The notes: a model not told the origin generated them from the letters alone. A stretch of 64,000 nucleotides of DNA from Gemmatimonadota bacterium (GCA_016719105.1 JADKAQ010000003.1:1-64000), one strand, 5' to 3'. Shown: positions 1 to 11,652, counted from the stretch's first letter. A program made the numbers and translations.

Positions 1-80
1 TCAGCAGCCAAGGCGTCATATAATGCGGCCGCAGGCCTGCAGTCCGACGATGCCTTGGTCTGCTGCAACGCATGTTAGGC
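1..80 (-). other. Integron attC site, cut by the window edge
   Basis: Read on the minus strand, the site begins with the core box GCCTAAC (R'', positions 80-74) and a short spacer. An arm GCAGCAGACCAAGGC follows, then a variable loop, then the complementary arm GCCTTGGCTGCTG near position 1. The two arms pair along their length except for one extra A in the first arm, the extrahelical base expected of a folded attC bottom strand. The second core box (GTTRRRY) would lie just outside the window. Arm pairing is seen directly; the attC call rests on known integron structure. The orientation implies that the cassette to the right reads on the minus strand. Confidence 0.75.
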
Positions 81-147
81 GACATAATTTCACATGCTCA
101 ATCCGGGTGAACCGCGGGAACTGTCGGCGGGTCTCCGCTCTGCACGC

Positions 148-585
148 TTACCACCACGCGTGACGCCACTGGAGTCCGACGTCGAGGTGCCCCCGCGTGG
201 TGCCCAATCGCCGCGCAAACATACCGTTCCGCACCTCGACGGCCCACGCCCCGCGTCGGATCCCCCCGCCGGTCGCGAGCACCCAGGTACCTCCGCGCGC
301 GGGTACCGGCCCAGGCTGACCCGCCACCTGAAACCACTCGGGGCCCGCGAACAGGTAGGCCGGCCCGTGCGACACCAGCGCGTGCGTGGCGAGCGAGAGA
401 CCGTTCTCTGTGGACCCGGCGCGCGGCGGATACGAAGCGTCGTACCCATACGGCCCCCGCCTGCCGAGCCGGAGCGTCGTCAGTGCACGCACGGTGCCAC
501 AAGCGGTCACGCGGCGACGAACTGAGCCCCTCAGTACCCCGAGGGTCCCTGCAACGAGGGCTCGCGAAGCGTTCCGCTTGCGCAA
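148..585 (-). CDS. Integron cassette protein, short beta-rich ORF
   Basis: This 145-residue ORF fills the cassette bounded by the core sites at 608-602 and 80-74. It starts 17 bases inside the cassette and stops about 67 bases before the attC box, normal cassette geometry. The N-terminal third is basic. The rest alternates hydrophobic and polar residues in strand-like segments, such as AWAVEVRNGMFARR and GHLDVGLQWRHAWW, ending in aromatic residues as outer-membrane beta-barrel ends do. I recognise no family, so a barrel or barrel fragment is only a guess. A longer minus-strand ORF (98-688) crosses the cassette boundary and was not preferred. The start is the first ATG after the recombination point. 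Confidence 0.5.
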   Translation of the reverse strand: MRKRNASRALVAGTLGVLRGSVRRRVTACGTVRALTTLRLGRRGPYGYDASYPPRAGSTENGLSLATHALVSHGPAYLFAGPEWFQVAGQPGPVPARGGTWVLATGGGIRRGAWAVEVRNGMFARRLGTTRGHLDVGLQWRHAWW

Positions 586-601
586 CGCACCTGTCAGTGT
601 C

Positions 602-735
602 GCCTAACGAAGATTCGACCGCCCGCAATACTCCCATCAGGTCGGTCAGTATCCGGTCCGTTCGACAGCACGCGTAGTCGCGTCGCACCGGTCAGCATAA
701 GTCCTTCGGTACTGCCCAGCCGAACGTATACCTCG
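602..735 (-). other. attI: Candidate attI recombination site beside intI
   Basis: The box GTTAGGC (608-602 on the minus strand, preceded by C) matches the GTTRRRY core and marks the 5' boundary of the first cassette. No partner RYYYAAC box with complementary arms can be found between here and the integrase stop codon at 856, so this is not an attC. Its position between the integrase and the first cassette is where attI must lie. The extent to 735 is arbitrary. I could not identify a convincing cassette promoter in it. Confidence 0.5.
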
Positions 736-855
736 CTCACCTTACCACCGCTTCCCCGCGCTCGCCAGCCACACCGGCCACGCTGGGGCCCTTCGGGGGG
801 GCCCTATGGGACGGCTCTGGGGACCGCACGGGCCCCGCCCGCAAAACCAACCACG

Positions 856-1881
856 CTACTCGCGCGCCCCCTCCGTCAGCTTCACCAATTCCAACGGACT
901 GCGCACCGCCCCAGGCCCCCGCGCCAACACATGCGTGTAGATCATGGTCGTACTCACGTCCGAATGCCCCAGCAACTCCTGCACCGTGCGGATATCGTAT
1001 CCCTGCTCGAGCAGGTGCGTCGCGAAGGAGTGCCGAAACGTGTGGCAACTGGCTCGCTTTGCGATGCCCGCCAGTGCAACCGCCACCTTCACGTCCCGCT
1101 GTACCGCCGTCTCGTGCAGATGGTGCCGCCGGTACTCCCCGGTCAGCCGATCCCGATAGTGGCTCGTCGCCGGAAAGACCCACTGCCACTCCCACGCGCG
1201 CGCCGCATTCGGGAGTTTGCGCCCGAGGGCATCTGGCAGGACCACACATCCCAGGCCGCGCGCCAGGTCACGATCATGCACGCGCTTCACGCGCTGCAGA
1301 TGCGCCTGCAACGGGCCATGCAGGGCGGGCGGCAGGACGGTGGCGCGGTCCTTGTCCCCCTTGCCCCTCCGCACGATCAGCGTGCTTCGCTCGAAGTCGA
1401 GGTCCTTGACCCGCAGCCGCAGCGCCTCCAGCAACCGGAGCCCGGACCCGTACAGCAACATCGCCACAAGCTGCTTGGCCCCACGCAATCGCTCGAGTAC
1501 GGCCGCGACTTCGGTGCCGGAGAGCACCACGGGGAGGCGCGGTGGGCGATGCACGGGAGACACCTCCACCCACGACAACGGTACGCCGAGCCCGTGGTCG
1601 AAGGCGAATCGCAGCGCCGCCAACGCCTGCTGCTGCGTCCCGCCACTCACTCGACGCCGCTCAACCAGGTACGAGAGAAACTGTCGTACGGCCTCTGCGC
1701 CACCAGCCGCGGGTGCACGCGCCTTCCGGAACGCGAGAAAGCGCCGTAGCCAGCCCAGATACGCCTCCTCGGTACGCGCACTGTAGTGCCGCAACCGCAG
1801 CGCGCTTCGTGTGGCCGCCAACCATTCCGACGGGGTCTTCGCACGCCCCGGCTGCACGCACTCCCTCGCCGCCGCATGCAT
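856..1881 (-). CDS. intI: Integron integrase, tyrosine recombinase IntI
   Basis: The protein (about 341 residues from this ATG) catalyses attI x attC recombination that inserts and excises cassettes. The N-terminal SAM-like DNA-binding part contains LRLRHYSARTEEAYLGW. The catalytic part carries the first Arg in GSGLRLLEALRLR, the HTFRHSFATHLLE block, LGHSD with the second His, and the Tyr in TTMIYTHV. The insert distinguishing IntI from XerC/D is present: GLGCVVLPDAL, then WVFPA, then RRHHLHETAVQRDVK. The frame stays open upstream to an ATG at 2055 (399 residues) and one at 1983. I chose 1881 because IntI proteins are usually 320-345 residues, but no strong ribosome site decides it. The gene points toward the cassette rather than away from it, as reported for Treponema denticola and some Planctomycetes. 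Confidence 0.88.
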   Translation of the reverse strand: MHAAARECVQPGRAKTPSEWLAATRSALRLRHYSARTEEAYLGWLRRFLAFRKARAPAAGGAEAVRQFLSYLVERRRVSGGTQQQALAALRFAFDHGLGVPLSWVEVSPVHRPPRLPVVLSGTEVAAVLERLRGAKQLVAMLLYGSGLRLLEALRLRVKDLDFERSTLIVRRGKGDKDRATVLPPALHGPLQAHLQRVKRVHDRDLARGLGCVVLPDALGRKLPNAARAWEWQWVFPATSHYRDRLTGEYRRHHLHETAVQRDVKVAVALAGIAKRASCHTFRHSFATHLLEQGYDIRTVQELLGHSDVSTTMIYTHVLARGPGAVRSPLELVKLTEGARE

Positions 1882-1911
1882 CGCCGTACCCGACGGCGGC
1901 GCGAGGGAGGC
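1861..1911. repeat. Inverted repeat over the intI start
   Basis: CTCCCTCGCCGCCG at 1861-1874 is nearly the reverse complement of CGGCGGCGCGAGGGAG at 1896-1911, differing by a two-base insertion, with the chosen intI start codon in the loop. It could be a translational hairpin or an operator, or just coding-sequence symmetry if a longer intI start is correct. Confidence 0.35.
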
Positions 1912-2251
1912 GGCACCCTCTTGGCGGCGCTCAGGTGGGTCGGGCGATTCGACCCGTTGTTGCCACCGCTTTGCTGGAGTCATGGCACGAACGCTGGCCA
2001 CTGGCCCAAGCGACGGCCTCACCATTTCCGTGCATCGCGGACCATTCTCGCGCACGCGATGTGGCGCGCCTCGTCGGATTCATGGGAACACTGGTCGACG
2101 GAAGGCGCTCGCCCCCGTGTCGAATCCGGATCGTTGGTCACTGGGCGACCGGCCGAACACGTTCTGTTCGAGACGAGGCGATGGCGCCTCCCCGGAATTC
2201 TCGATGCGCGGAGGAGAAGGGGACGATCTGCGACCGGCCGCCCCCCTCTCT
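1912..2251. other. Gap between intI and the purH repeat
   Basis: If intI starts at 1881, this stretch has no gene I can support. The intI frame stays open to 2055, so up to 144 bases may be coding. The rest would hold the intI promoter. I see no clear -35/-10 pair, LexA box or RNA structure. Confidence 0.3.
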
Positions 2252-2299
2252 CGTCTTCCCGTCTTCCCGTCTTCCCGTCTTCCCGTCTTCCCGTCTTCC
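2252..2299 (+). repeat. Six tandem copies of CGTCTTCC
   Basis: Six perfect 8-bp units sit immediately 3' of purH (its stop is at 2305-2307). The same octamer recurs as four-unit and two-unit arrays in other gaps of this window (22075, 23285, 24405, 24528). It is intergenic, and on the plus strand it is a pure pyrimidine/G ladder. Confidence 0.85.
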
Positions 2300-2304
2300 T
2301 GAAC

Positions 2305-3837
2305 CTAGTGTCGAAACATCCGCTGCCCCGTGAAGACCATCGCGATCCCCTTCTCGTCGGCCGCCGCAATCACCTCGGCGTCACGCACCGAACCCCCAGG
2401 CTGCACGATCGCCGTCACCCCGGCCTCGGCCACCTGGTCGATCGAGTCGCGGAAGGGGAAGAAGGCGTCGGAGCCCAGGGCGCACCCCTCGGTGGCGTGG
2501 CCGATGGTGCGCGCCTTGTGGACCGCCATGAACGAGGCATCGACGCGCGACATCTGGCCGGCGCCGATCCCGATCGTGGCGCCGTCACGGGCGAGGACGA
2601 TCGCGTTCGACTTGACCGAACTCACCGAACGCCAGGCGAACAGGAGGTCGGTCTGTTCCTTCTCGGTCGGCGCGCGCTTGGTGACGACCTTCCATTCGCC
2701 GGCGCCTAACGACGTGGGCGGGCGGTCCTGCAGCAGGAAGCCGCCGCGCACCCGCTTGAAGTCGAGCGCCCCGGGGCGCCACGTGGCCGTCCCTTCGAGC
2801 ACGCGCAGGTTCTTCTTGCGCCCGAGGATCTCCACCGCCTCCTCGCTGAACGACGGGGCCACGATGCACTCCACGAAGAGCGAGGCGATGGCTTCGGCCG
2901 TTTCACCGTCCACCGGCACGGTGAACGAGATCACGCTCCCGAATGCTGAGACCGGGTCGCAGGCGAGCGCCTTCTTGTAGGCGTCGAGGGCGCTCGTTCC
3001 GGTGGCCAGCCCGCACGGCGTGGTGTGCTTGATGATCGCGCACGCCGGCTCGCCGGCGAACGGGTCGGTCGCCAGCAGCGCCCCCTCGAGATCGAGGAAG
3101 TTGTTGAACGAGAGTTCCTTTCCCCCCTTCTGCACGAGCCCGGAGAGTCCTTCACCAGCGCGCTCGAGATAGAAGGCCGCTTCCTGCCCGGGATTCTCGC
3201 CGTAGCGCAGCGACTGTCCGCGCGTGAGGGCGACGGGAATGGTGTCGGGAAAGCGGTCGCCGCGTTGCTGGGCGAACCAGGTGGTGATGGCCGCGTCGTA
3301 TGCGGCGGTGTGCGCGTAGACCTTCTCCGCCAGCCGGCGGCGCAGCGTCGGGTCATCGTCGCCAGACGCAATCGCGGTGAGCACCGGTGCATAATCGGCA
3401 GGGTCGACCACGACCCAGACGGCGGCGAAGTTCTTGGCGGCCGAACGCAGCATCGACGGTCCGCCGATGTCGATGTTCTCGATGACCTCCTCGGGATGCA
3501 CGCCGGGCTTTGCCGCCGTCTCGCGGAAGGGATAGAGGTTCACGCAGACGAGGTCGATCGGGCTGATCTTATGCTCGGCGATCGCCGCCATGTGCTCGGG
3601 GAGGTCGCGCCGGGCCAGGAGCCCGCCGTGCACCGCCGGGTGCAACGTCTTGACGCGCCCGTCGAGCATCTCGGGGAACTGGGTCACATCCGACACGTCG
3701 CGGACGGTGAGCCCGGCATCGCGCAGGGCGCGGGAGGTGCCGCCGGTGGAGACCAGGTCCCACCCCGCGGCCACGAGGGCGCGGGCAAAGTCGACCAGGC
3801 CGGACTTGTCGGAGACGGAGAGCAGGGCGGTAGGCAT
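2305..3837 (-). CDS. purH: Bifunctional AICAR transformylase / IMP cyclohydrolase
   Basis: It performs the last two steps of purine synthesis: formyl transfer from 10-formyl-THF to AICAR, then cyclisation to IMP. At 510 residues it is the normal family length. The N-terminal MGS-fold cyclohydrolase (to about residue 200) carries KTLHPAVHGG. The transformylase part carries YGENPGQEA and the catalytic Lys-His in KHTTPCG near residue 270. It starts at ATG with the family-typical ALLSVSDKSG. It lies 51 bases downstream of purN in a minus-strand run, so both folate-dependent formyl transfers of the pathway are adjacent. Confidence 0.97.
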   Translation of the reverse strand: MPTALLSVSDKSGLVDFARALVAAGWDLVSTGGTSRALRDAGLTVRDVSDVTQFPEMLDGRVKTLHPAVHGGLLARRDLPEHMAAIAEHKISPIDLVCVNLYPFRETAAKPGVHPEEVIENIDIGGPSMLRSAAKNFAAVWVVVDPADYAPVLTAIASGDDDPTLRRRLAEKVYAHTAAYDAAITTWFAQQRGDRFPDTIPVALTRGQSLRYGENPGQEAAFYLERAGEGLSGLVQKGGKELSFNNFLDLEGALLATDPFAGEPACAIIKHTTPCGLATGTSALDAYKKALACDPVSAFGSVISFTVPVDGETAEAIASLFVECIVAPSFSEEAVEILGRKKNLRVLEGTATWRPGALDFKRVRGGFLLQDRPPTSLGAGEWKVVTKRAPTEKEQTDLLFAWRSVSSVKSNAIVLARDGATIGIGAGQMSRVDASFMAVHKARTIGHATEGCALGSDAFFPFRDSIDQVAEAGVTAIVQPGGSVRDAEVIAAADEKGIAMVFTGQRMFRH

Positions 3838-3888
3838 GGGAGAAACGACGGGAGAGTCGTGGATGAAATCAGCGTGATATGGTGCGGG

Positions 3889-4581
3889 CTAGCCGAGGAG
3901 GGCGTTGATCCCTTCGGCGGCCGCGCCGGGATCGGCGCGCAGGGCGAAGTGGGTGGGGGCGAGGTGGCCGGGGGCCCCGTGGACGCGCCCATCGTCACCT
4001 AACGAGATGACGCCCGCCGCCAGCTGCTGCACCACCCGCGGGTAGAGGGCATGCTCCACCGCCAGCACGCGCCGAGCGAGCGTGACGGCGTCGTCGAACG
4101 GAAAGACCGGCACCGGCCATTGCGCGATGATCGGCCCGCGGTCGTAGACCTCGTCCACGAAGTGCACCGTCGCCCCGCTGAGGCGCGCGCCGTGGGCGAT
4201 GACTGCCTCGTGCACATGGTGCCCGTACATGCCGCTCCCCCCAAAGGCGGGGAGCAGGGCGGGGTGCACATTCACGATGCGCCCGCGAAAGCTGCGCGTG
4301 ACCTCGGCCGGGACCATGCGCAGGTAGCCCGCCAGGACGACGAGGTCGATGGCGTGATGCGCGAGCAGGGCGAGCATGCCGCTGGTGCGCTGCTCGCGGT
4401 CCATCGCCACGGCCGCGATACCGTGCCCCGCCGCCCGCTCGAGCGCCCCGGCCGACGGGCGGTCTGCCGCGACGAGGACGATCTCGCCCGGGCAGTCGAC
4501 ACCCAGCGACGTGAGGTGCGCCTGGATGGACTGGAAGTTCGACCCGCCCCCCGAGGCGAGTACCGCGATCTGCTTGCGCAT
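3889..4581 (-). CDS. purN: Phosphoribosylglycinamide formyltransferase
   Basis: It converts GAR to formyl-GAR with 10-formyl-THF in purine synthesis. I chose the ATG at 4581 because the protein then begins with the phosphate-binding strand IAVLASGGGSNFQ. The open frame further upstream is only the antisense of gmhB. Catalytic residues are seen in NVHPALLPAFGG (Asn, His) and in the Asp region of GATVHFVDEVYDRGPII. At 230 residues it is slightly longer than usual, with a C-terminal tail ending AAEGINALLG. It precedes purH in the same run. Confidence 0.95.
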   Translation of the reverse strand: MRKQIAVLASGGGSNFQSIQAHLTSLGVDCPGEIVLVAADRPSAGALERAAGHGIAAVAMDREQRTSGMLALLAHHAIDLVVLAGYLRMVPAEVTRSFRGRIVNVHPALLPAFGGSGMYGHHVHEAVIAHGARLSGATVHFVDEVYDRGPIIAQWPVPVFPFDDAVTLARRVLAVEHALYPRVVQQLAAGVISLGDDGRVHGAPGHLAPTHFALRADPGAAAEGINALLG

Positions 4582-4627
4582 GGCGCCGCATTGTACCCAG
4601 TCGGCGCCCGCGGAGTAAGGTGGCGTG

Positions 4628-5185
4628 TCAGCCGTCGATCGCGGCAATCCAGCGATTGATCGCCTCGGCCAGCGAATGTGCCACACCCGCATGCGTCCGC
4701 GCCCAGTGCACCTCGTTGGGTGGGGTCGCGGGCGAGGGGACGAGGATGCCGATGCCGCCCAGCTCCAGCGCCGGCTCGACGTCGCGCCGCCGATCCCCGA
4801 CGAAGAGCGAGCGCTGCAGGTCGATGGCATGCTCGCGCGCGGCCTGCAGGTACATTCCCGTCCCCGGCTTGCGACAATCGCAGGCGCCGGAGACGCTGGG
4901 ATGGTGCGGGCAGTGATAGGTGGCGTCGATGCGCGCCCCCGCCTCGGCCAGGAGCTGCGCCAGGCGCCGACGCGTGGCGTCGTACTGCGCCTCGGTCACC
5001 AACCCCTGCGCGATCCCGCTCTGGTTGGTGATGACGATGGCCAGCAGGTCGCGCTCGTTGAGCGCGATGATCGACGGGGCGACGTCCGGGAGGACATGCA
5101 CGCGCGCCGGATCGGCGAGGTAGTGCGCGTCCTCGATGAGCGTGCCGTCGCGATCGAGGAAGGCGGCTGGACGCTTCGTCTTCAT
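4628..5185 (-). CDS. gmhB: HAD phosphatase of the GmhB family
   Basis: It is likely D-glycero-D-manno-heptose 1,7-bisphosphate 7-phosphatase, used for LPS heptose supply, or a related histidinol-phosphatase-type enzyme. At 185 residues from the ATG at 5185 it is of family length. The HAD nucleophile motif AAFLDRDGTLIED is at the start, followed by VITNQSGIAQG and the zinc loop CPHHPSVSGACDCRKPG with its Cys/His ligands, then the acidic motif FVGDRRRDVE. Its ATG would overlap the selA stop as ATGA if selA has a one-base slip upstream. As given, the frame is continuous with selA. Confidence 0.88.
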   Translation of the reverse strand: MKTKRPAAFLDRDGTLIEDAHYLADPARVHVLPDVAPSIIALNERDLLAIVITNQSGIAQGLVTEAQYDATRRRLAQLLAEAGARIDATYHCPHHPSVSGACDCRKPGTGMYLQAAREHAIDLQRSLFVGDRRRDVEPALELGGIGILVPSPATPPNEVHWARTHAGVAHSLAEAINRWIAAIDG

Positions 5186-6553
5186 GCGAGGGACGGCGCC
5201 AGGGTCCTGAGCAGTGCCCCCCCGAAAGTCGTCGTCCCGCATCGCCGGGATCGACCGCAGGTCCAGCAGCAAGCGCTCGTGCTCGATGCGCCCCACGATC
5301 GCCGCCTCCCCGTGACGCAACCGCTCGTCGAGCCGGCTGGCGCTCCCCGCCAGCGCCACCGCGGTCGACGGGATGCGCGCCGACGGAAAGGCGCCGCCGC
5401 CGACCGTGGCCTCGCTCGCCACGACGTCATGCGCGATCCCCGCGGTCGCGAGCGCCGCGCCTAACGACTCGGCCCGTTCGCGCACCGCGGAGGGCGGGGC
5501 GGTGAGCATGGCGAGCGCCGGCACCTCGCGCAACGCGCGCGCAGGGTCGCGGTACAGCGCCAGGGTCGCTTCGAGCGCGGCGAGCGTGAGCTTGTCCACG
5601 CGCAGCGCGCGGCACAGCGGGTTGCGCCGACAGGCGGCGACGGCGGCGGCCGTCCCGACGATGATCCCGGCCTGCGGCCCGCCGAGCAGCTTGTCACCGC
5701 TCATGAGGGTCAGCGTCGCCCCGTCGCGCACCGCGTCCCGCGCCAGCGGCTCCCCGCGCAATCCGAATTCGCCCAGGTCGACGAGGAGCCCGCTGCCGAA
5801 GTCGTAGAGCAGCGGGATCGCCTGCTCGGCGGCGATCGGGGCGAGGTCGCGCAGCGTCGCCTCGGCGACGAAGCCGGTGATCTCGAAGTTGGAGCGGTGC
5901 ACCTTGACGAGCGCTCCGCTCTGCGCGCCTAACGCCGCACGATAGTCGTCGGCGTGTGTCCGGTTGGTCGTCCCCACCTCGCGCAGGACCGCCCCGCTGC
6001 GGGCCATGATCTCGGGGACGCGGAAGCTCCCGCCGATCTCGACCAGCTCGCCGCGGGAGATCACCGCCTCGCGGTCGCGACTGAAGGTGTTGAGGGCGAG
6101 GACGAGCGCGGCCGCGCAGTTGTTCACCACGATCGCGTCTTCCGCCCCGGTGAGCTCGCGCAGGAGGGCAACGCAGTGTCCGTAGCGCGATCCCCGTGCC
6201 CCCGCCTCGATGTCGTACTCGAGGTTGCACGCACCGCTCGCGGTGCGGACGATCGCGTCGAGGGCGGCGGGAGCGAGTGGGGCGCGCCCGAGGTTGGTAT
6301 GCAGGACGACCCCCGTCGCGTTGAAGACAGGGCGCAGCGACGGCCGTTCGAGGGCCGCCAGCGCGGCGGCCACGCGCGCATCCCACTCGGCGTCGTCGCG
6401 CGGGAGCGCGGCATGCCCGTCGCGCACGGCGGCGACCACGCGACGTGCCGCTTCGGTCACCAGGGGGCGCGGCGACGACGCACTCAGCGCCTTGACCCCG
6501 TCGCGCGCGAGCAGGGTCCCGATGGCCGGTAGCGTGCGGCGCGTGTCGGGCAT
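5182..6553 (-). CDS. selA: L-seryl-tRNA(Sec) selenium transferase, probable frameshift near 3' end
   Basis: SelA converts Ser-tRNA(Sec) to Sec-tRNA(Sec) using selenophosphate and PLP. The family N-terminus is present (LPAIGTLLARDGV), with NATGVVLHTNLGRAPL, and the PLP lysine in LMSGDKLLGGPQAG. As sequenced, the frame runs without a stop into gmhB, giving one 641-residue ORF (4628-6553). At 5217-5223 there is a run of seven G on the coding strand. Removing one G gives a C-terminus FRGALLRTLAPSLA and a TGA at 5184-5182 overlapping the gmhB ATG, a normal SelA ending. I therefore read two genes and a one-base error or mutation. selB and tRNA-Sec are not in the window. Confidence 0.88.
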
Positions 6554-6557
6554 GCGC

Positions 6558-8083
6558 CTAACGCGAGGGCGCTCGGGCCACGGCCAGCCACCGCACCCGG
6601 TCGTCGGCGATCGGCGTCACGGGCTGCGGCCTGGCGGTTGGCGCTTCGGGGTGCGTCGCGGTCGATGCGCCGACGGAGGCATCGCGCCCGGTGGCGCTCG
6701 TGTCTCGGCGGGTCGTGTCGCGTCGCGCGCTGCTATCGCGCGCGGCGCTGGTGTCGCGTCGCGCGCTGCTGTCACGCGCCGCGCTGGTGTCGCGCCGGGC
6801 GCGCGAGGAGTCCTTCGCGGTCGAGTCGGCCGCCTTTCGGGGCTTGGGGGTGTTGAAGACGCGCTCGCTCGTTCGCGTGCGCTTGAGCAGCGTGCGCATG
6901 TCGATCGCCCGCAGTCGGTAGCTGGTCGACGGCTGCAGCGGCGTCGCCAGGCGCAAGATGATCTCGTTGACCGGGGCCGGAATGCTCGGCTTGGGTGGCG
7001 GCTCCTTCCTGGCCGTGTCGCGCCCCGTGAGGCGCGCGACGACCGAGTCCACCGAACGCCGAGTCGGCGGGGGGAGGGCGCGGCGCGTCGTCGGGGGCGG
7101 GGCGGGGCGCGGCGCGCGGGCCGTATCGCCCTTGGCGCTGTCGGCCTTTGCACTGTCGGCCTTGGCCGCCTTCTGGACCGAGTCCTGGATCGCCTTGGTG
7201 CGCAGCGAGTCCTCACGGCGCGCATCGTCGGCGCGGCGCGACAGGGCGCGCGCGATGCGCACCAGGGTCGAGTCCTTGGCCCGGAGCGTGAAGTGCGTCG
7301 TGTCGATCACGAACGTCGTGTCGAGGGCGCGATCCATCTGGACGCGCAGCGTGAGCGAATCGACGATGGTGACCGTCTGGATGCCGGCGCCGATGGTGTC
7401 GTGCACGTACGTCAGGATCTCGCGCCGCAGCGAGTCGGCGAGCGTGACCGTCATCGTGTCGTACAGTTCGCGCGGATCGAGGTAACGGTTCTTGTTCTGG
7501 TCCACCGAGGCGCGAAGGACGTAGCGGCCCGCGGGGACGTTGCCGAGGTCGAAGCGCCCCATCGAGTCGGCCTGTGCGATGTAGCGCGTGGAATCGCGGT
7601 CGGTGGGGAGGGGGAAGGCCTCGATGAACGCTTGTGGCGCGACCTTTTCCGCCATCCAGTCGAAGACGATCCCGCGCAGGTTCCCCCGTGCGATCGTGGC
7701 CCCTGTGGAGAAGACGATCACCGACCCGGTCGAGTCGACGTTTCCTTCCAGGTCCGCGAGCCCGCTGAGCATGCGCACGCGATACGTGGTGTTGGGGCGG
7801 AAGCCACCCTTGGGGCTCACGGAAATCGTCGTCCGTCGCCACGACACGTTAGGCGCCCCGTGGCTCGGCGAGATGAGGAAGAGCGCCCCGAGGTCGGCCG
7901 CGCCGACCGGACGCTCGCTCACCACCTTGTCGAAGCTGTACGTCACCCCTCCGGCGCGCACGTTCACCGCATTGGTGTCGGGGCGTGCACGCAGGACCTT
8001 GGGGGGATCGTACGTCTCCGGCCCTCCCGGGGGGATGCTGGCCGACGCGCAGCTCCACGCGGCGGCCACCACGGCGAGGCGGG

Positions 8084-8096
<13 letters not shown>
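6558..8096 (-). CDS. Secreted lipoprotein with Ig-like (Big_5) domain and repeat tail
   Basis: From a GTG at 8096, which overlaps the valS end by 13 bases, the 512-residue protein begins with RPLARLAVVAAAWSC, a lipoprotein signal with Cys near residue 20. The longer ORF only adds sequence antisense to valS. An Ig-like Big_5 domain follows (VLRARPDTNAVNVRAGG to FSTGATIARGNLRG), then a carboxypeptidase-regulatory-like stretch (FDLGNVPAGRYVLRASVDQN). A long Lys/Asp/Ser/Arg-rich region comes next, ending in near-identical 12-residue repeats (ARRDTSAARDSS). It is predicted to be a surface or periplasmic protein; the exact role is unknown. It stops 4 bases before selA. Confidence 0.75.
6704..6800 (-). 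repeat. In-gene tandem repeat encoding ARRDTSAARDSS
   Basis: About two and a half near-identical 36-bp units alternate GTGTCGCGTCGCGCGCTGCT with short spacers on the plus strand. They encode a charged Arg/Asp/Ser tail in the lipoprotein on the minus strand. Unit boundaries are approximate. Confidence 0.6.
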
Positions 8097-10837
<2,741 letters not shown>

Positions 10838-10863
10838 GGCGCGAAATCTAACGTGGAAGCAGC

Positions 10864-10890
10864 AAGGGCCGCCCACCCGGGGCGGCCCTT
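10864..10890 (-). terminator. Hairpin between the BON gene and valS
   Basis: AAGGGCCGCC (10864-10873) pairs perfectly with GGCGGCCCTT (10881-10890) around a 7-base loop, 25 bases downstream of the BON gene stop. There is no U-tract. It probably ends the BON transcript, so valS would need its own promoter in the remaining 26 bases or read-through. Confidence 0.55.
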
Positions 10891-10914
10891 CGCGAACGGC
10901 GTGCGCGGGAACCC

Positions 10915-11652
10915 CTAGGGCGCGTCTGACCCCGTGCGGGCGCCGGCGCGTACCGCCCCGCGTCCCGCGTCACGGACCGCGACATCGACGACCACCCGCT
11001 CCACTCCCTCCACTCGGCTGGCGACCCGGCGCGCGATGCGAAGTTCGCGCTCCGTGCGCACCCGGCCGGTCAGCTCGAGCACACCGTCGTCGTCGACGGC
11101 GATCTCCAGCGCCCGCTGTCGCAGCACCGCGTGGCGCCTAAAGGCGGCGAGCACCGCCTCCTCGATCGCCTCCGGCGACTCCGGGTCGACGATGTCGTCC
11201 TCCGCGTCCTCGTCCTCGTCGTCCTCGTCCGGAAACGCGTCGTCACCGACGTGCGCCCGCGCGGGCGGGGCCGACTCCTCGTCGTCGTCATCCAGACCCG
11301 CAGCCGCGCGCTCGATGTCGTCCACCTCGTACTCATCCAGGTCGCGCGTCCGCTGCCGCCGGCGCTTCTTGGCCGCTACCGGTCGGCGCTCGGCGGGCAC
11401 GGTGCCGAGCAGGGCACCGATGATTTGCTCGATCCCCACCGCATCGATGACCGCACCCAGCGCCCCCGAGGGGAGCGCCCCGCGCACGAGCTTGAGCAAT
11501 GGCGCGCGCTGCTTGCCCAGCAGGCGACGCATGCCGCGCCACCCGCCCATGCGCTGCGCCACGACCGCCCCCGCCAGCAGGCCCGCGACCACACCCGCCG
11601 CGACCAGCAGCGTGTGTCCCGAATCCGATTCGTCCTCGATGTATCGCGCCAT
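10915..11652 (-). CDS. BON-domain membrane protein
   Basis: This 245-residue protein has one N-terminal membrane segment (LLVAAGVVAGLLAGAVVA, residues about 15-32) and a basic region. A very acidic stretch follows (DEDDEDEDAEDD), then a C-terminal BON domain of about 70 residues (RALEIAVDDDGVLELTGRV, then VEGVERVVVDVAV). BON domains bind phospholipid or act in envelope stress responses (OsmY, Kon). I chose the ATG at 11652 because upstream sequence in this frame is antisense to thrS. The gene is divergent from the small ORF and thrS. Confidence 0.75.
   Translation of the reverse strand: MARYIEDESDSGHTLLVAAGVVAGLLAGAVVAQRMGGWRGMRRLLGKQRAPLLKLVRGALPSGALGAVIDAVGIEQIIGALLGTVPAERRPVAAKKRRRQRTRDLDEYEVDDIERAAAGLDDDDEESAPPARAHVGDDAFPDEDDEDEDAEDDIVDPESPEAIEEAVLAAFRRHAVLRQRALEIAVDDDGVLELTGRVRTERELRIARRVASRVEGVERVVVDVAVRDAGRGAVRAGARTGSDAP

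Noticed and set aside
98..688. Longer minus-strand ORF in the integron cassette
   Set aside because: It crosses the recombination boundary at 602-608, which a cassette gene should not do.
2252..2299. CRISPR-like array
   Set aside because: Units are 8 bases with no spacers, and no cas genes are present.
4628..6553. A true bifunctional SelA-GmhB enzyme
   Set aside because: The two activities are unrelated, the join sits on a seven-G run, and a one-base change restores a normal SelA end with an ATGA overlap.
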